Of a DNA stretch of 64,000 nt, positions 18,235 through 25,443 are shown in pieces. The translations under genes were made by a program, and so were the position numbers. The notes under the pieces were generated by a model that was given only the letters and a program-made list of their open reading frames with translations, did no database searches and was not told the DNA's origin. Every line of letters begins with the position of its first letter. Position 1 is the stretch's first letter. The DNA comes from Streptomyces sp. DSM 110735. GTDB taxonomy: Bacteria; Actinomycetota; Actinomycetes; Streptomycetales; Streptomycetaceae. The stretch spans positions 124,001 through 188,000 of the forward strand of contig NZ_JACYHF010000008.1 in NCBI RefSeq assembly GCF_016482685.1, in the 5' to 3' direction.

Positions 18235-18401
18235 CGCTTTCCCTCCGGTCGGCCACGGTCCCGCCGACACATCTAGAGAACCTGAGGAAGCGACGCCCGC
18301 GCCGTGATCTCGGTGCATACGGGCGTCCGGCACCCGGCCCGCCGTGCGCGGACCGCCGTGTGCTTCAAGGGTGGCGCGTTCCGGAGAAAATTGAACTTGC
18401 G

Positions 18402-18416
18402 TTTCACAGAGTGAGA
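18402..18416. promoter_or_regulatory. Candidate NdgR operator between leuC and ndgR
   Basis: TTTCAC-AGA-GTGAGA at 18402-18416 is a 15-bp imperfect palindrome (5 of 6 pairs), 15 bp before the ndgR start. IclR-family regulators bind palindromes of about this size in the promoter between themselves and their targets. A second GTTTCA at 18427-18432 runs into the start codon. Binding by NdgR is inference. Confidence 0.45.
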
Positions 18417-18431
18417 CGGGAGTATCGTTTC

Positions 18432-19148
18432 ATGGACAACAGTAGCGGCGTCGGCGTTCTGGACAAGGCGGCCCTTGTCCTGAGCGCCCTGGAGTCCGGT
18501 CCGGCCACCCTCGCGGGTCTGGTCGGGGCCACCGGACTGGCACGGCCCACGGCTCACCGGCTGGCCGTGGCTCTGGAACACCACCGGCTGGTGGCGCGGG
18601 ACATGCAGGGCCGGTTCATCCTCGGTCCGCGCCTTTCGGAACTGGCCGCGGCGGCCGGTGAGGACCGTCTGCTGGCGACGGCGGGCCCGGTGCTCACGCA
18701 TCTGCGGGATGTGACGGGCGAGAGCGCGCAGCTCTACCGGCGCCAGGGGGACATGCGCATCTGTGTGGCGGCGGCCGAGCGGCTGTCCGGACTGCGGGAC
18801 ACCGTGCCGGTGGGCTCGACGCTCACGATGAAGGCCGGTTCCTCGGCGCAGATCCTGATGGCGTGGGAGGAGCCGGAGCGGCTGCACCGGGGGCTCCAGG
18901 GCGCCCGCTTCACGGCGACGGCCCTGTCGGGCGTACGGCGGCGCGGGTGGGCCCAGTCCATCGGCGAGCGGGAGCCGGGCGTCGCCTCGGTCTCGGCGCC
19001 GGTGCGGGGTCCCTCCAACCGTGTGGTGGCCGCCGTCTCGGTCTCCGGACCGATCGAGCGCCTGACCCGTCACCCCGGCCGGATGCACGCGCAGGCGGTC
19101 ATCGACGCGGCCGCCCGCCTCTCGGAGGCGCTGCGGCGCTCGGGCTGA
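18432..19148 (+). CDS. ndgR: IclR-family transcriptional regulator NdgR
   Basis: 238 residues from ATG 18432. The N-terminal winged helix is LDKAALVLSALESGPATLAG with recognition helix GLARPTAHRLAVALE. The C-terminal GAF-like effector domain includes GESAQLYRRQGDMRICVAAAE and VPVGSTLTMKAGSSAQILMAW. NdgR proteins control leucine, methionine and other amino-acid genes and antibiotic output in streptomycetes. The divergent leuCD operon is the natural target, and autoregulation is likely from the shared promoter region. Confidence 0.93.
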   Translation: MDNSSGVGVLDKAALVLSALESGPATLAGLVGATGLARPTAHRLAVALEHHRLVARDMQGRFILGPRLSELAAAAGEDRLLATAGPVLTHLRDVTGESAQLYRRQGDMRICVAAAERLSGLRDTVPVGSTLTMKAGSSAQILMAWEEPERLHRGLQGARFTATALSGVRRRGWAQSIGEREPGVASVSAPVRGPSNRVVAAVSVSGPIERLTRHPGRMHAQAVIDAAARLSEALRRSG

Positions 19149-19235
19149 CCGCTTCCCTCCGCCTTCTCCACCGGGTCCGGTGCGGGGAGGGTCCGCCTCA
19201 ACGCCGCGGCAGACCCTCCCCGCACCGGACATCGC

Positions 19236-19736
19236 TCACGGCGCCGACGACTTCCGCTTCAGACCGAGCCGCTCGGCAGCGCGCTCGCCCCGCCGCCCCA
19301 CCGGCACGACACCCGTGGCCGCGCCCAGCCCGAAGGCGGGCATGTTCACGTACACGGACTCGTAGGACCCGGCCGGTACGACGTAGGTCTCGTGCCAGAT
19401 GCCGACCTTGCCCCTCCCCTGCCGCAGCCGCCGGTTGAACTCGCCCCACGCGGGCCGGTGCTCCTTGTCCGGCGCCGACGCGTAGGCGAGCAGCTTCTCC
19501 TTGGACTCCCAGTACTGCACGACGTACGCCACCCGCGGAAAGCCCAGCAGTGCCTGGAATCCGAGCAGTCCGTTCTCCTTCTCGCGCGCCAGCTCTTTGA
19601 TCATCTTCGGCATCGCGCGGGCCACGGGCACCCAACTCCGCAACGCGGCGAAGCTGTTGATCCGCATCCCGATGAGGAAGACGACGATCTCGTCCTCCGC
19701 CGCGGCGGTCACACGCCCCTCGACCGTCTCGCTCAT
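19236..19736 (-). CDS. DUF4188-family (monooxygenase-like) protein
   Basis: 166 residues from ATG 19736. The alpha/beta ferredoxin-like barrel is suggested by EDEIVVFLIGMRINSFAALRSWVPV, LLGFQALLGFPRVAYVVQYW and YVVPAGSYESVYVNMPAFGLG, which fit the DUF4188 family, sometimes called monooxygenase-like. No cofactor site is evident. It is divergent from a MerR regulator and its promoter region carries two copies of an inverted repeat, so it is probably the regulator's target. Substrate unknown. Confidence 0.85.
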   Translation of the reverse strand: MSETVEGRVTAAAEDEIVVFLIGMRINSFAALRSWVPVARAMPKMIKELAREKENGLLGFQALLGFPRVAYVVQYWESKEKLLAYASAPDKEHRPAWGEFNRRLRQGRGKVGIWHETYVVPAGSYESVYVNMPAFGLGAATGVVPVGRRGERAAERLGLKRKSSAP

Positions 19737-19804
19737 GACGTCCCCCACTCCCTGTCGGTCTCTCGCCTGTCCTTCGCCCGTTCTCCCTGCCGTGCACCTG
19801 CTTT

Positions 19805-19844
19805 GGATAGCTGAACTATCCATGCTTGGATAGTGGCACTCTCC
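19805..19844. promoter_or_regulatory. Paired inverted-repeat operator between the DUF4188 and MerR genes
   Basis: GGATAG-CTGAA-CTATCC at 19805-19821 is a perfect 6-bp inverted repeat with a 5-bp spacer. A second copy, GGATAG-TGGCA-CTCTCC, follows at 19828-19844 with one mismatch. The centres are 23 bp apart, about two helical turns. The position between divergent genes and the 17-bp size suit a MerR-family operator. Confidence 0.75.
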
Positions 19845-19883
19845 AATGGAGGGCGCAAGAGGAAGCGCGAAGGCGGGGCGGAT

Positions 19884-20528
19884 ATGCGACTGGCGGAGCT
19901 GAGCGAGCGCAGCGGGGTCTCCACGGCCACGATCAAGTACTACCTGCGCGAGGGGCTGCTCCCGGCCGGACGCCGGGTCACGGCGACCCAGGCCGAGTAC
20001 GACGAGGGGCATCTGCGCCGGTTGCGTCTGGTGCGGGCGCTCATCCAGGTGGGCGGCGTCACGGTGTCCTCGGCCCGTGAGGTGCTCGCCGCGCTCCAGG
20101 ACGAGGACCTCGACCACAACGAGCGTCTGGGCACCGCCGTCCGGGCGCTCCCCCACGGTCCCGCACCCGCCCCGGACGACCCGGTGGCGGCCGAGTCCGC
20201 GCGGCGCGCCGGTGAACTGGTGCGCCGGCTCGGCTGGGGTCATGACGACGACGTCGCCCAGGGACCCGCCTACGGGATGCTGGTCGGCGCGATCGCGGCG
20301 CTCACCCGGCTCGGATACCCGTGCGCCGTCGAGGACTTGGAGCCGTACGGGCGGGCGATGGGCGCACTCGCCGGTTCCGATCTGGACCTGCTGGAGCGCT
20401 ACGGCGGCTCGGCGGACGAGCAGGTGGAGGCGGCGGTGGCGCTCACCGTGCTGTACGAGCCGGTGCTGCTGAGCCTGCGGCGGCTGGCCGAGGCGGAGGA
20501 GTCGCGGCGCCGGTTCACGGGGAAGTGA
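19884..20528 (+). CDS. MerR-family transcriptional regulator
   Basis: 214 residues from ATG 19884. The N-terminal MerR helix-turn-helix is clear: MRLAELSERSGVSTATIKYYLREGLLP, then TATQAEYDEGHLRRLRLVRALIQVGG. The remaining ~130 residues form a helical effector domain with no cysteines, so it is not a metal or redox MerR; a hydrophobic ligand is possible. It is divergent from the DUF4188 gene and probably controls it and itself through the paired operator. Followed by a strong bidirectional terminator. Confidence 0.9.
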   Translation: MRLAELSERSGVSTATIKYYLREGLLPAGRRVTATQAEYDEGHLRRLRLVRALIQVGGVTVSSAREVLAALQDEDLDHNERLGTAVRALPHGPAPAPDDPVAAESARRAGELVRRLGWGHDDDVAQGPAYGMLVGAIAALTRLGYPCAVEDLEPYGRAMGALAGSDLDLLERYGGSADEQVEAAVALTVLYEPVLLSLRRLAEAEESRRRFTGK

Positions 20529-20555
20529 CGGCGCCCGAGGGGTCAGCGCACACGC

Positions 20556-20587
20556 CGAAGGCCCTCCACCGAAGTGGAGGGCCTTCG
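20556..20587. terminator. Bidirectional terminator between merR-type gene and tRNA cluster
   Basis: A perfect 14-bp stem (CGAAGGCCCTCCAC and complement) with a CGAA tetraloop. It lies after the MerR stop on one strand and directly after the last tRNA of the cluster on the other. Confidence 0.85.
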
Positions 20588-20594
20588 AACTGCG

Positions 20595-20667
20595 TACCCC
20601 CGACCGGATTCGAACCGGCGCTACCGCCTTGAGAGGGCGGCGTGCTAGGCCGCTACACAACGGGGGC
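20595..20667 (-). tRNA. tRNA-Glu (anticodon CTC), copy 1
   Basis: 73 nt read on the minus strand: acceptor GCCCCCG with CGGGGGT, discriminator A, TTCGAAT T-loop, anticodon loop CTCTCAA giving CTC. No CCA is encoded. Last of five tRNA genes in the transcript. Confidence 0.95.
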
Positions 20668-20695
20668 GTGGACACTGCGTTTCCGCAGGTCCGAG

Positions 20696-20767
20696 CTGGT
20701 CTACCTGGACTCGAACCAAGACTAACTGAACCAGAATCAGTCGTGCTGCCAATTACACCATAGACCA
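20696..20767 (-). tRNA. tRNA-Gln (anticodon CTG), copy 1
   Basis: 72 nt on the minus strand: acceptor TGGTCTA paired with TAGACCA, discriminator G, anticodon loop TTCTGGT giving CTG, T-loop TTCGAGT. CCA is not encoded. Confidence 0.95.
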
Positions 20768-20787
20768 ATGATGGTTTAGACCAGTCG

Positions 20788-20860
20788 TACCCCCGACCGG
20801 ATTCGAACCGGCGCTACCGCCTTGAGAGGGCGGCGTGCTAGGCCGCTACACAACGGGGGC
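20788..20860 (-). tRNA. tRNA-Glu (anticodon CTC), copy 2
   Basis: 73 nt, identical in sequence to the copy at 20595-20667. Same acceptor, anticodon loop CTCTCAA and discriminator A. Confidence 0.95.
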
Positions 20861-20888
20861 CCTAGCGATTCCGAGTGATCGGAACCAG

Positions 20889-20961
20889 TACCCCCGACCG
20901 GATTCGAACCGGCGCTACTGCCTTGAGAGGGCAGCGTGCTAGGCCGCTACACAACGGGGGC
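20889..20961 (-). tRNA. tRNA-Glu (anticodon CTC), copy 3
   Basis: 73 nt. It differs from the other two Glu copies by one base-pair exchange in the anticodon stem (CTGCC/GGCAG instead of CCGCC/GGCGG), a compensated change that keeps pairing. Confidence 0.95.
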
Positions 20962-21000
20962 TTGCGGATGTGATCCGCGGGTGCAGATGAGCTCTGCGAG

Positions 21001-21072
21001 CTGGCCTACCTGGACTCGAACCAAGACTAACTGAACCAGAATCAGTCGTGCTGCCAATTACACCATAGGCCA
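21001..21072 (-). tRNA. tRNA-Gln (anticodon CTG), copy 2
   Basis: 72 nt and first in the cluster. It differs from the other Gln copy by one compensated acceptor-stem pair (TGGCCTA/TAGGCCA versus TGGTCTA/TAGACCA). The promoter should lie in 21073-21217. Confidence 0.95.
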
Positions 21073-21217
21073 CTGGAACGCAAGCCCCGAGTGGGGATCT
21101 TGTTCTAGTTTGTGCGCTTGGGGCCCGGCCTTTCGGCCTGTTCCCCTCGGCGCAGGAAGAACATTACCCGAAGGTGGACGGGGCTCCAAAACGGGTATCC
21201 CCAGGGGCCTGCGCGGC

Positions 21218-21889
21218 TCAGGCGCCGGTCGGGTCGGGGGCGACGAAGAAGTCCGTGAGGAAGCAGGTGATCTCGCCCGCGGCGTCGCGGCCGATCCAGG
21301 TCGGGTAGGCGCCGTCGCCCCAGCCGGAGGAGAAGGCGATCAGGTCGTGCCCGGCGTCGGGGGACGTCACCCGGTGCGGTCCCGGAGCCCACTCGCTGTC
21401 CTCGAAGGCGTCCCAGAGCGGACCCTCGTCGCCCTCGCAGTCTGGGAAGGCGCCGTCGGCGGACGCGTCGTAGAAGCAGCCGGTGCCCGCGTCGACGCCG
21501 TAGCCGTAGAACTCGTCCTCGCCCAGCTCGGCGGGGTCCTGGTCGGGGAGCAGGGCGAGTTCCCAGGTGGCGGTCGGTTCGTCGCGTATGACGAGGCGGG
21601 CGGCGGCCACCCGGTGGTGCGGGGTGTCCGAGGGCTCCTCGCCGGGGTGGGTGAGGGTCGCCACGGCGGTCTCGACGCGGTAGCGGCCCGGCGCGACCGC
21701 GGCCGTGAACGGCTCGATGCCGCCGGTGCCCAGATAGACGAACGGGTCGCAGGCGATCACGCGCCCGGTGGGCAGCGACAGCTCCCCGCCGTCCACGACG
21801 TGGATCACGCCGGTCGGGCCCACGTCCTCGCAGGCGAAGGAGCTTCCGGGGGTGAACAGCCAGGTGTAGTCGCGGGCGGACATCGGCAT
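21218..21889 (-). CDS. DUF4241-family protein
   Basis: 223 residues from ATG 21889 (MPMSARDYTW); ATG 21883 is also possible. It contains GRVIACDPFVYLG, VAPGRYRVETAVATL and DAGTGCFYDASA, and ends with SGWGDGAYPTWIGRDAAGEITCFLTDF, which match DUF4241. The fold is beta-rich; no signal peptide or catalytic motif is evident. Proteins of this type often occur near contact-dependent toxin or immunity-type genes, but nothing of that kind is here. It lies between gltX and the tRNA cluster on the same strand. Confidence 0.8.
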   Translation of the reverse strand: MPMSARDYTWLFTPGSSFACEDVGPTGVIHVVDGGELSLPTGRVIACDPFVYLGTGGIEPFTAAVAPGRYRVETAVATLTHPGEEPSDTPHHRVAAARLVIRDEPTATWELALLPDQDPAELGEDEFYGYGVDAGTGCFYDASADGAFPDCEGDEGPLWDAFEDSEWAPGPHRVTSPDAGHDLIAFSSGWGDGAYPTWIGRDAAGEITCFLTDFFVAPDPTGA

Positions 21890-21943
21890 GACAGCGCCTT
21901 TCCACGGGGTCGTTTCCCGCAGCGTAGGGCCCGGCACCGACAG

Positions 21944-21980
21944 CGAGGGGCGGCGCCCGGTGACCGGGTGCCGCCCCTCG
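21944..21980. terminator. Terminator hairpin downstream of gltX
   Basis: A 17-bp stem with one G-U-type pair (CGAGGGGCGGCGCCCGG and its partner) and a TGA loop, 16 bp past the gltX stop and ahead of the DUF4241 gene. Confidence 0.8.
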
Positions 21981-21995
21981 TGGGTGTGGCGTGCG

Positions 21996-23477
21996 TTACG
22001 CGGCGAGGCGCTCCAGCGCCGCGTCGATGCGGGCCAGCGTGGTGTCCTTGCCGAGGACCTCCAGGGACTCGAACAGCGGCAGACCCACGGTGCGTCCGGT
22101 GACGGCCACGCGGACCGGGGCCTGGGCCTTGCCGAGCTTGAGGCCGTGGGCCTCACCGGCGGCCAGGACGGCCTCCTTCAGCGACTCCGCCGAGGTCCAG
22201 TCCGCGGACTGGAGCTTCTCGCGGGCGGTGCGCAGCAACGCGTCGGAGCCCTCCTTCATCGCCTTGGTCCACGACGCCTCGTCGAAGACCGGCTCGGGCA
22301 GGAAGAGGAAGTCGACGTTGTCGGTGATCTCGGAGAGCACCTTCAGGCGCGTCTGCGCGTGCGGGGCGATCGCCTGCCACTTGGCCTCGTCGAAGTCCTC
22401 CGGCGCCCAGGGGGCGAACGGCGCCTTCAGCCACGGCGCGCAGCGCTCGGTGAAGTCCTTCACGTCGAGCAGCCGGATGTGGTCGGCGTTGATCGCCTCG
22501 CACTTCTTCAGGTCGAAGCGCGCCGGGTTGGGGTTCACGTCCGAGATCTCGAAGGCCGCGACCATCTCCTCGATCGAGAAGATGTCCTGGTCCGCCGAGA
22601 ACGACCAGCCCAGCAGGGAAAGGTAGTTGAGCAGACCCTCGGGCAGGAAGCCGCGCTCGCGGTAGAGGTTGAGCGACGACTCCGGGTCGCGCTTGGAGAG
22701 CTTCTTGTTGCCCTCGCCCATCACGTACGGCAGGTGGCCGAAGGCGGGGATCCGCTGGGCGATCCCCAGCTCCATCAGCGCCTTGTACAGGGCGATCTGG
22801 CGCGGGGTGGAGGAGAGCAGGTCCTCGCCGCGCAGGACGTGGGTGATGTCCATCAGCGCGTCGTCGACCGGGTTCACCAGGGTGTACAGCGGGGCGCCGT
22901 TGGCGCGCACGATGCCGTAGTCCGGGACGTTCTCCGGGAGATAGGTGATCTCGCCGCGCACCAGGTCGTCGAAGGTGATCGACTCGTCCGGCATCCGGAA
23001 GCGGACGATCGGCTCGCGGCCCTGCGCCCGGTACTCCTCGACCTGCTCGGCGCTCAGCTCGCGGCAGTGGCCGTCGTAGCCGGAGGGCTTGCCGGCGGCG
23101 CGGGCGGCCTCGCGGCGGGTGTCCAGCTCGTCCTGGGAGCAGTAGCAGCGGTAGGCGTAGCCGCCGTCCAGGAGCTTGCTCGCGACGTCCTGGTAGATGT
23201 CCATCCGCTGCGACTGGCGGTACGGCGCGTGCGGGCCGCCGACCTCGGGGCCCTCGTCCCAGTCGAAGCCGAGCCAGCGCATCGCGTCGAGGAGCTGGTT
23301 GTAGGACTCCTCGGAGTCGCGGGCCGCGTCGGTGTCCTCGATGCGGAAGACCAGGGTGCCCTCGTGGTGCCGGGCGAACGCCCAGTTGAACAGGGCGGTG
23401 CGCACCAGGCCGACGTGGGGGTTGCCGGTGGGCGAGGGACAGAAACGGACGCGTACGGGGGCAGGTGCGCTAGCCAC
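21996..23477 (-). CDS. gltX: Glutamyl-tRNA synthetase
   Basis: 493 residues from GTG 23477; TTG 23486 is an in-frame alternative. Class I synthetase: VRVRFCPSPTGNPHVG holds the HIGH-type motif as HVG, and LSKRDPES the KMSKS-type loop (KLSKR). The 493-residue length and alpha-helical C-terminal anticodon domain are those of a full GluRS. Actinobacteria lack GlnRS, so this enzyme should be non-discriminating and charge tRNA-Gln with Glu for GatCAB. Its start overlaps the stop of the upstream FAH-family gene by 8 bp, showing coupling. Three Glu and two Gln tRNA genes lie downstream. Confidence 0.96.
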   Translation of the reverse strand: MASAPAPVRVRFCPSPTGNPHVGLVRTALFNWAFARHHEGTLVFRIEDTDAARDSEESYNQLLDAMRWLGFDWDEGPEVGGPHAPYRQSQRMDIYQDVASKLLDGGYAYRCYCSQDELDTRREAARAAGKPSGYDGHCRELSAEQVEEYRAQGREPIVRFRMPDESITFDDLVRGEITYLPENVPDYGIVRANGAPLYTLVNPVDDALMDITHVLRGEDLLSSTPRQIALYKALMELGIAQRIPAFGHLPYVMGEGNKKLSKRDPESSLNLYRERGFLPEGLLNYLSLLGWSFSADQDIFSIEEMVAAFEISDVNPNPARFDLKKCEAINADHIRLLDVKDFTERCAPWLKAPFAPWAPEDFDEAKWQAIAPHAQTRLKVLSEITDNVDFLFLPEPVFDEASWTKAMKEGSDALLRTAREKLQSADWTSAESLKEAVLAAGEAHGLKLGKAQAPVRVAVTGRTVGLPLFESLEVLGKDTTLARIDAALERLAA

Positions 23478-24255
23478 GCTTGACAACCTTGTTGGTGAGA
23501 GTGCCGATGCCTTCGATGGTGACGGCGACCTCGTCGCCGACGTTCAGGGGTCCGACGCCCGCGGGGGTGCCGGTGAGGACGACGTCGCCGGGGAGCAGGG
23601 TCATCGCCTCGGAGATGTTGACGATCAGGTCCTCGATGGGACGGATCATCTCGCTGGTGCGGCCGAGCTGGCGCTGTTCGCCGTTCACCGTGAGCTGCAC
23701 GGTGAGGTCGTTCGCGCGGGCGAGATCGAGGTCCGTCTCGATCCACGGACCGAGCGGGCAGGCGGTGTCGAAGCCCTTGGCGCGGGCCCACTGCTTCTCG
23801 CGGCGCTGCACGTCGCGGGCGGTGAGGTCGTTGGCGCACGTGTAGCCGAGGATGACGTCCTTGACCCGCTCGCGGGGCACCTCGCGGCACATGCGGCCGA
23901 TGACGACGGCCAGCTCCGCCTCGTACTGGAGGTCCTCGGTGAAGGAGGGGTACTGGATGTCGTCGCCCGGACCGATCACCGAGGTGGACGGCTTGAGGAA
24001 GGCGAAGGGGACGTCGGGCACCTCGTGGCCCAGTTCCTTCGCGTGCTCGGCGTAGTTGCGGCCGAAGGCCACGACCTTGTTGGGGAGCACCGGCGGGAGC
24101 AGCCTGACCTTGCTCAGCGGGACCTTGGTCCCGGACAGCTCGTGGTCGGCGAACGGGATGCCCTTGATGATGTCGAGGACCAGCTCGTCCTGCTTGTCGC
24201 CCTCGACCGCGCCGAAGGCTACGTTCCCGTCGATGGAGAACCTGGCGATGCGCAC
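23470..24255 (-). CDS. Fumarylacetoacetate-hydrolase-family protein
   Basis: 261 residues from GTG 24255. The FAH fold is shown by VVAFGRNYAEHAKELGHEVP, then LQYEAELAVVIGRMCREV with the metal-binding acidic residues, GYTCANDLTARDVQ, and TGTPAGVGPLNVGD near the C-terminus. Members hydrolyse or decarboxylate 2-oxo or acylpyruvate compounds with Mg2+ or Mn2+. The substrate cannot be told from sequence. It overlaps gltX by 8 bp and heads that operon, an association I do not see a metabolic reason for. Confidence 0.9.
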   Translation of the reverse strand: MRIARFSIDGNVAFGAVEGDKQDELVLDIIKGIPFADHELSGTKVPLSKVRLLPPVLPNKVVAFGRNYAEHAKELGHEVPDVPFAFLKPSTSVIGPGDDIQYPSFTEDLQYEAELAVVIGRMCREVPRERVKDVILGYTCANDLTARDVQRREKQWARAKGFDTACPLGPWIETDLDLARANDLTVQLTVNGEQRQLGRTSEMIRPIEDLIVNISEAMTLLPGDVVLTGTPAGVGPLNVGDEVAVTIEGIGTLTNKVVKRG

Positions 24256-24602
24256 GGGATTCCTGCGCCTCTCATTGAGAACCGGCGTACTGTCGTCCCA
24301 GGTTAACCGCTCCGGCGGCGCGGTGTTCGCCGTAGCCCGCGGCGGTGGAGTTTATCGGCGCCGAATACCGGGCCGGGCTGAATTGCGAATTCGCCGGACC
24401 GGGACGGCTGCGCGCCTCGTGGGGCGCCCCGGGCCCGCGCTCCGGGCGGCTCGGCTCGGCGGGTGCCTGACCCGGCATCCGGGGTGCGGGGAAATTCCGT
24501 GGCTTTTCCGGTCGGCGGCGGGGAAAATGCCGCGCGGGACGGCGGTTGCGGGATTAGCGGTTATCGGGCCGGGTCCGCTGTCCGGGGACGGGTCCGGAAA
24601 TG
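24256..24602. other. Intergenic region upstream of the FAH-gltX operon
   Basis: About 350 bp without a convincing gene. It should hold the FAH-gltX promoter on the minus strand. I see short GC palindromes (CGGCGCCG near 24358) and nothing repeated elsewhere in the window. Confidence 0.5.
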
Positions 24603-24658
24603 ACTGAGCGCGGCCGGGAAGAACACGGCGGTGCGTGGTCTTCCCGGCCGCGCTCAGT
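24603..24658. terminator. Long perfect hairpin downstream of the repeat-peptide gene
   Basis: A perfect 20-bp inverted repeat: 24603-24622 (ACTGAGCGCGGCCGGGAAGA) pairs with 24639-24658, with a 16-nt loop. It starts 18 bp after the small gene's stop and is the longest perfect stem noted in the window. Confidence 0.85.
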
Positions 24659-24676
24659 GCGCGTCCGCGGTGCCGG

Positions 24677-24859
24677 TCAGGCGCCGACGGAGGCGGGCAG
24701 CTCCATCAGGATGGTGCGCCGGGGGTTGGCGGTGCTGGCGGGCAGCTCCTCGGTGTGCGCCTGCGGCTCGGGCGCCCACAGCTCGGTGGCGTCCTCCAGG
24801 TGTGCCAGCGTCGTACGGCGCGGGTTGGCGGTCTTCTGGAACATCTGAGTCGTCTTCAC
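24677..24859 (-). CDS. 60-residue protein with an internal TANPRRT repeat, unknown function
   Basis: 60 residues from GTG 24859, preceded by GGAAGA at good spacing. An in-frame ATG further upstream (24964) adds a poor, atypical extension. The sequence holds the same motif twice, TANPRRTTL at residues 10-18 and TANPRRTIL at 43-51, separated by an acidic stretch with Trp28 (HLEDATELWAPEPQ). The two motifs use different codons, so the likeness is kept at protein level. There is no signal peptide, cysteine or membrane segment. It is ended by a 20-bp perfect hairpin, which supports real expression. No modifying enzyme lies beside it. It could be a peptide precursor, a regulator or a small binding protein; I do not recognise it. 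Confidence 0.65.
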   Translation of the reverse strand: MKTTQMFQKTANPRRTTLAHLEDATELWAPEPQAHTEELPASTANPRRTILMELPASVGA

Positions 24860-25443
24860 CGTTGTCTTCCTGTGGCCTCGGGTGGTGGGGGGCGGTCGGT
24901 GGGCAGAGCCGCTCATCCTGTAAAGCGTCAGGCTAAACATGCGATTCGCCGCCACCGACGCCAAGCACGCCTCAATCGCATGTGAGTTTGCTCACTCGCT
25001 CGCGAACAAAACGGTCAATCCCGACCGTCAATTCGGCATGCCGAAACGGACATTGACGACCTGAAGCCACCATTCCGCTCCTGATCATGGCGACTGGGAC
25101 ACCCGTCGACCCTCGGTGGTTCGCCGGGATGTGCCCGCTTTGCGGGAGATCGACTTGCACGCTTCGTGTCCCGCGCGCCACTCCCTGTCACCTAGGTCAC
25201 AGCTCGGGGTACGTGCCTTGTTGGAGATCCGGCACTGTGCTGGAATGCCACGGACCGCCGCAGGATCGAGCCGGCGCGGGGGGCGCGAAACTGCGCCGCG
25301 CGGCGGTGAGAGCCAAGGGGGAAATCCAGCGCCGGTCACTTCAAGACCAACACGGGGGGCGCATTCAGGGCGCTCTCCGAGACGCCGACACCGTGTCCCG
25401 CCGCTCGCGCGGAGGGGCGCCTGGTCCAGAGGTTGCGACGCTA
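24860..25443. other. Divergent promoter region of the repeat-peptide gene and conservon 1
   Basis: About 580 bp with no convincing gene. It holds GTGAG-TTTG-CTCAC, a 14-bp palindrome at 24982-24995, near the small gene's promoter side, and a promoter-like TTGTTG-17-TGGAAT at 25218-25246 that is shared with conservon 2. The stretch 25250-25443 may be a long leader of cvnA1. Confidence 0.5.
25237..25249 (+). promoter_or_regulatory. Shared conservon promoter motif upstream of cvnA1
   Basis: GTGCTGGAATGCC is identical at 25237-25249 and at 31105-31117 upstream of cvnA2. TGGAAT could be the -10 hexamer, with TTGTTG at 25218 as -35 (17-bp spacer). Confidence 0.5.

Noticed and set aside
24859..24964. 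Longer version of the repeat peptide starting at 24964
   Set aside because: The extra residues look like translated leader (Pro/His/Arg-rich), and GTG 24859 has the better ribosome site. If the longer form were used the N-terminus would be partly hydrophobic.
24965..25443. Extension of cvnA1 back to 25087
   Set aside because: The extra 119 residues are Cys/Arg/Gly-rich without any domain and cover the shared promoter motif.
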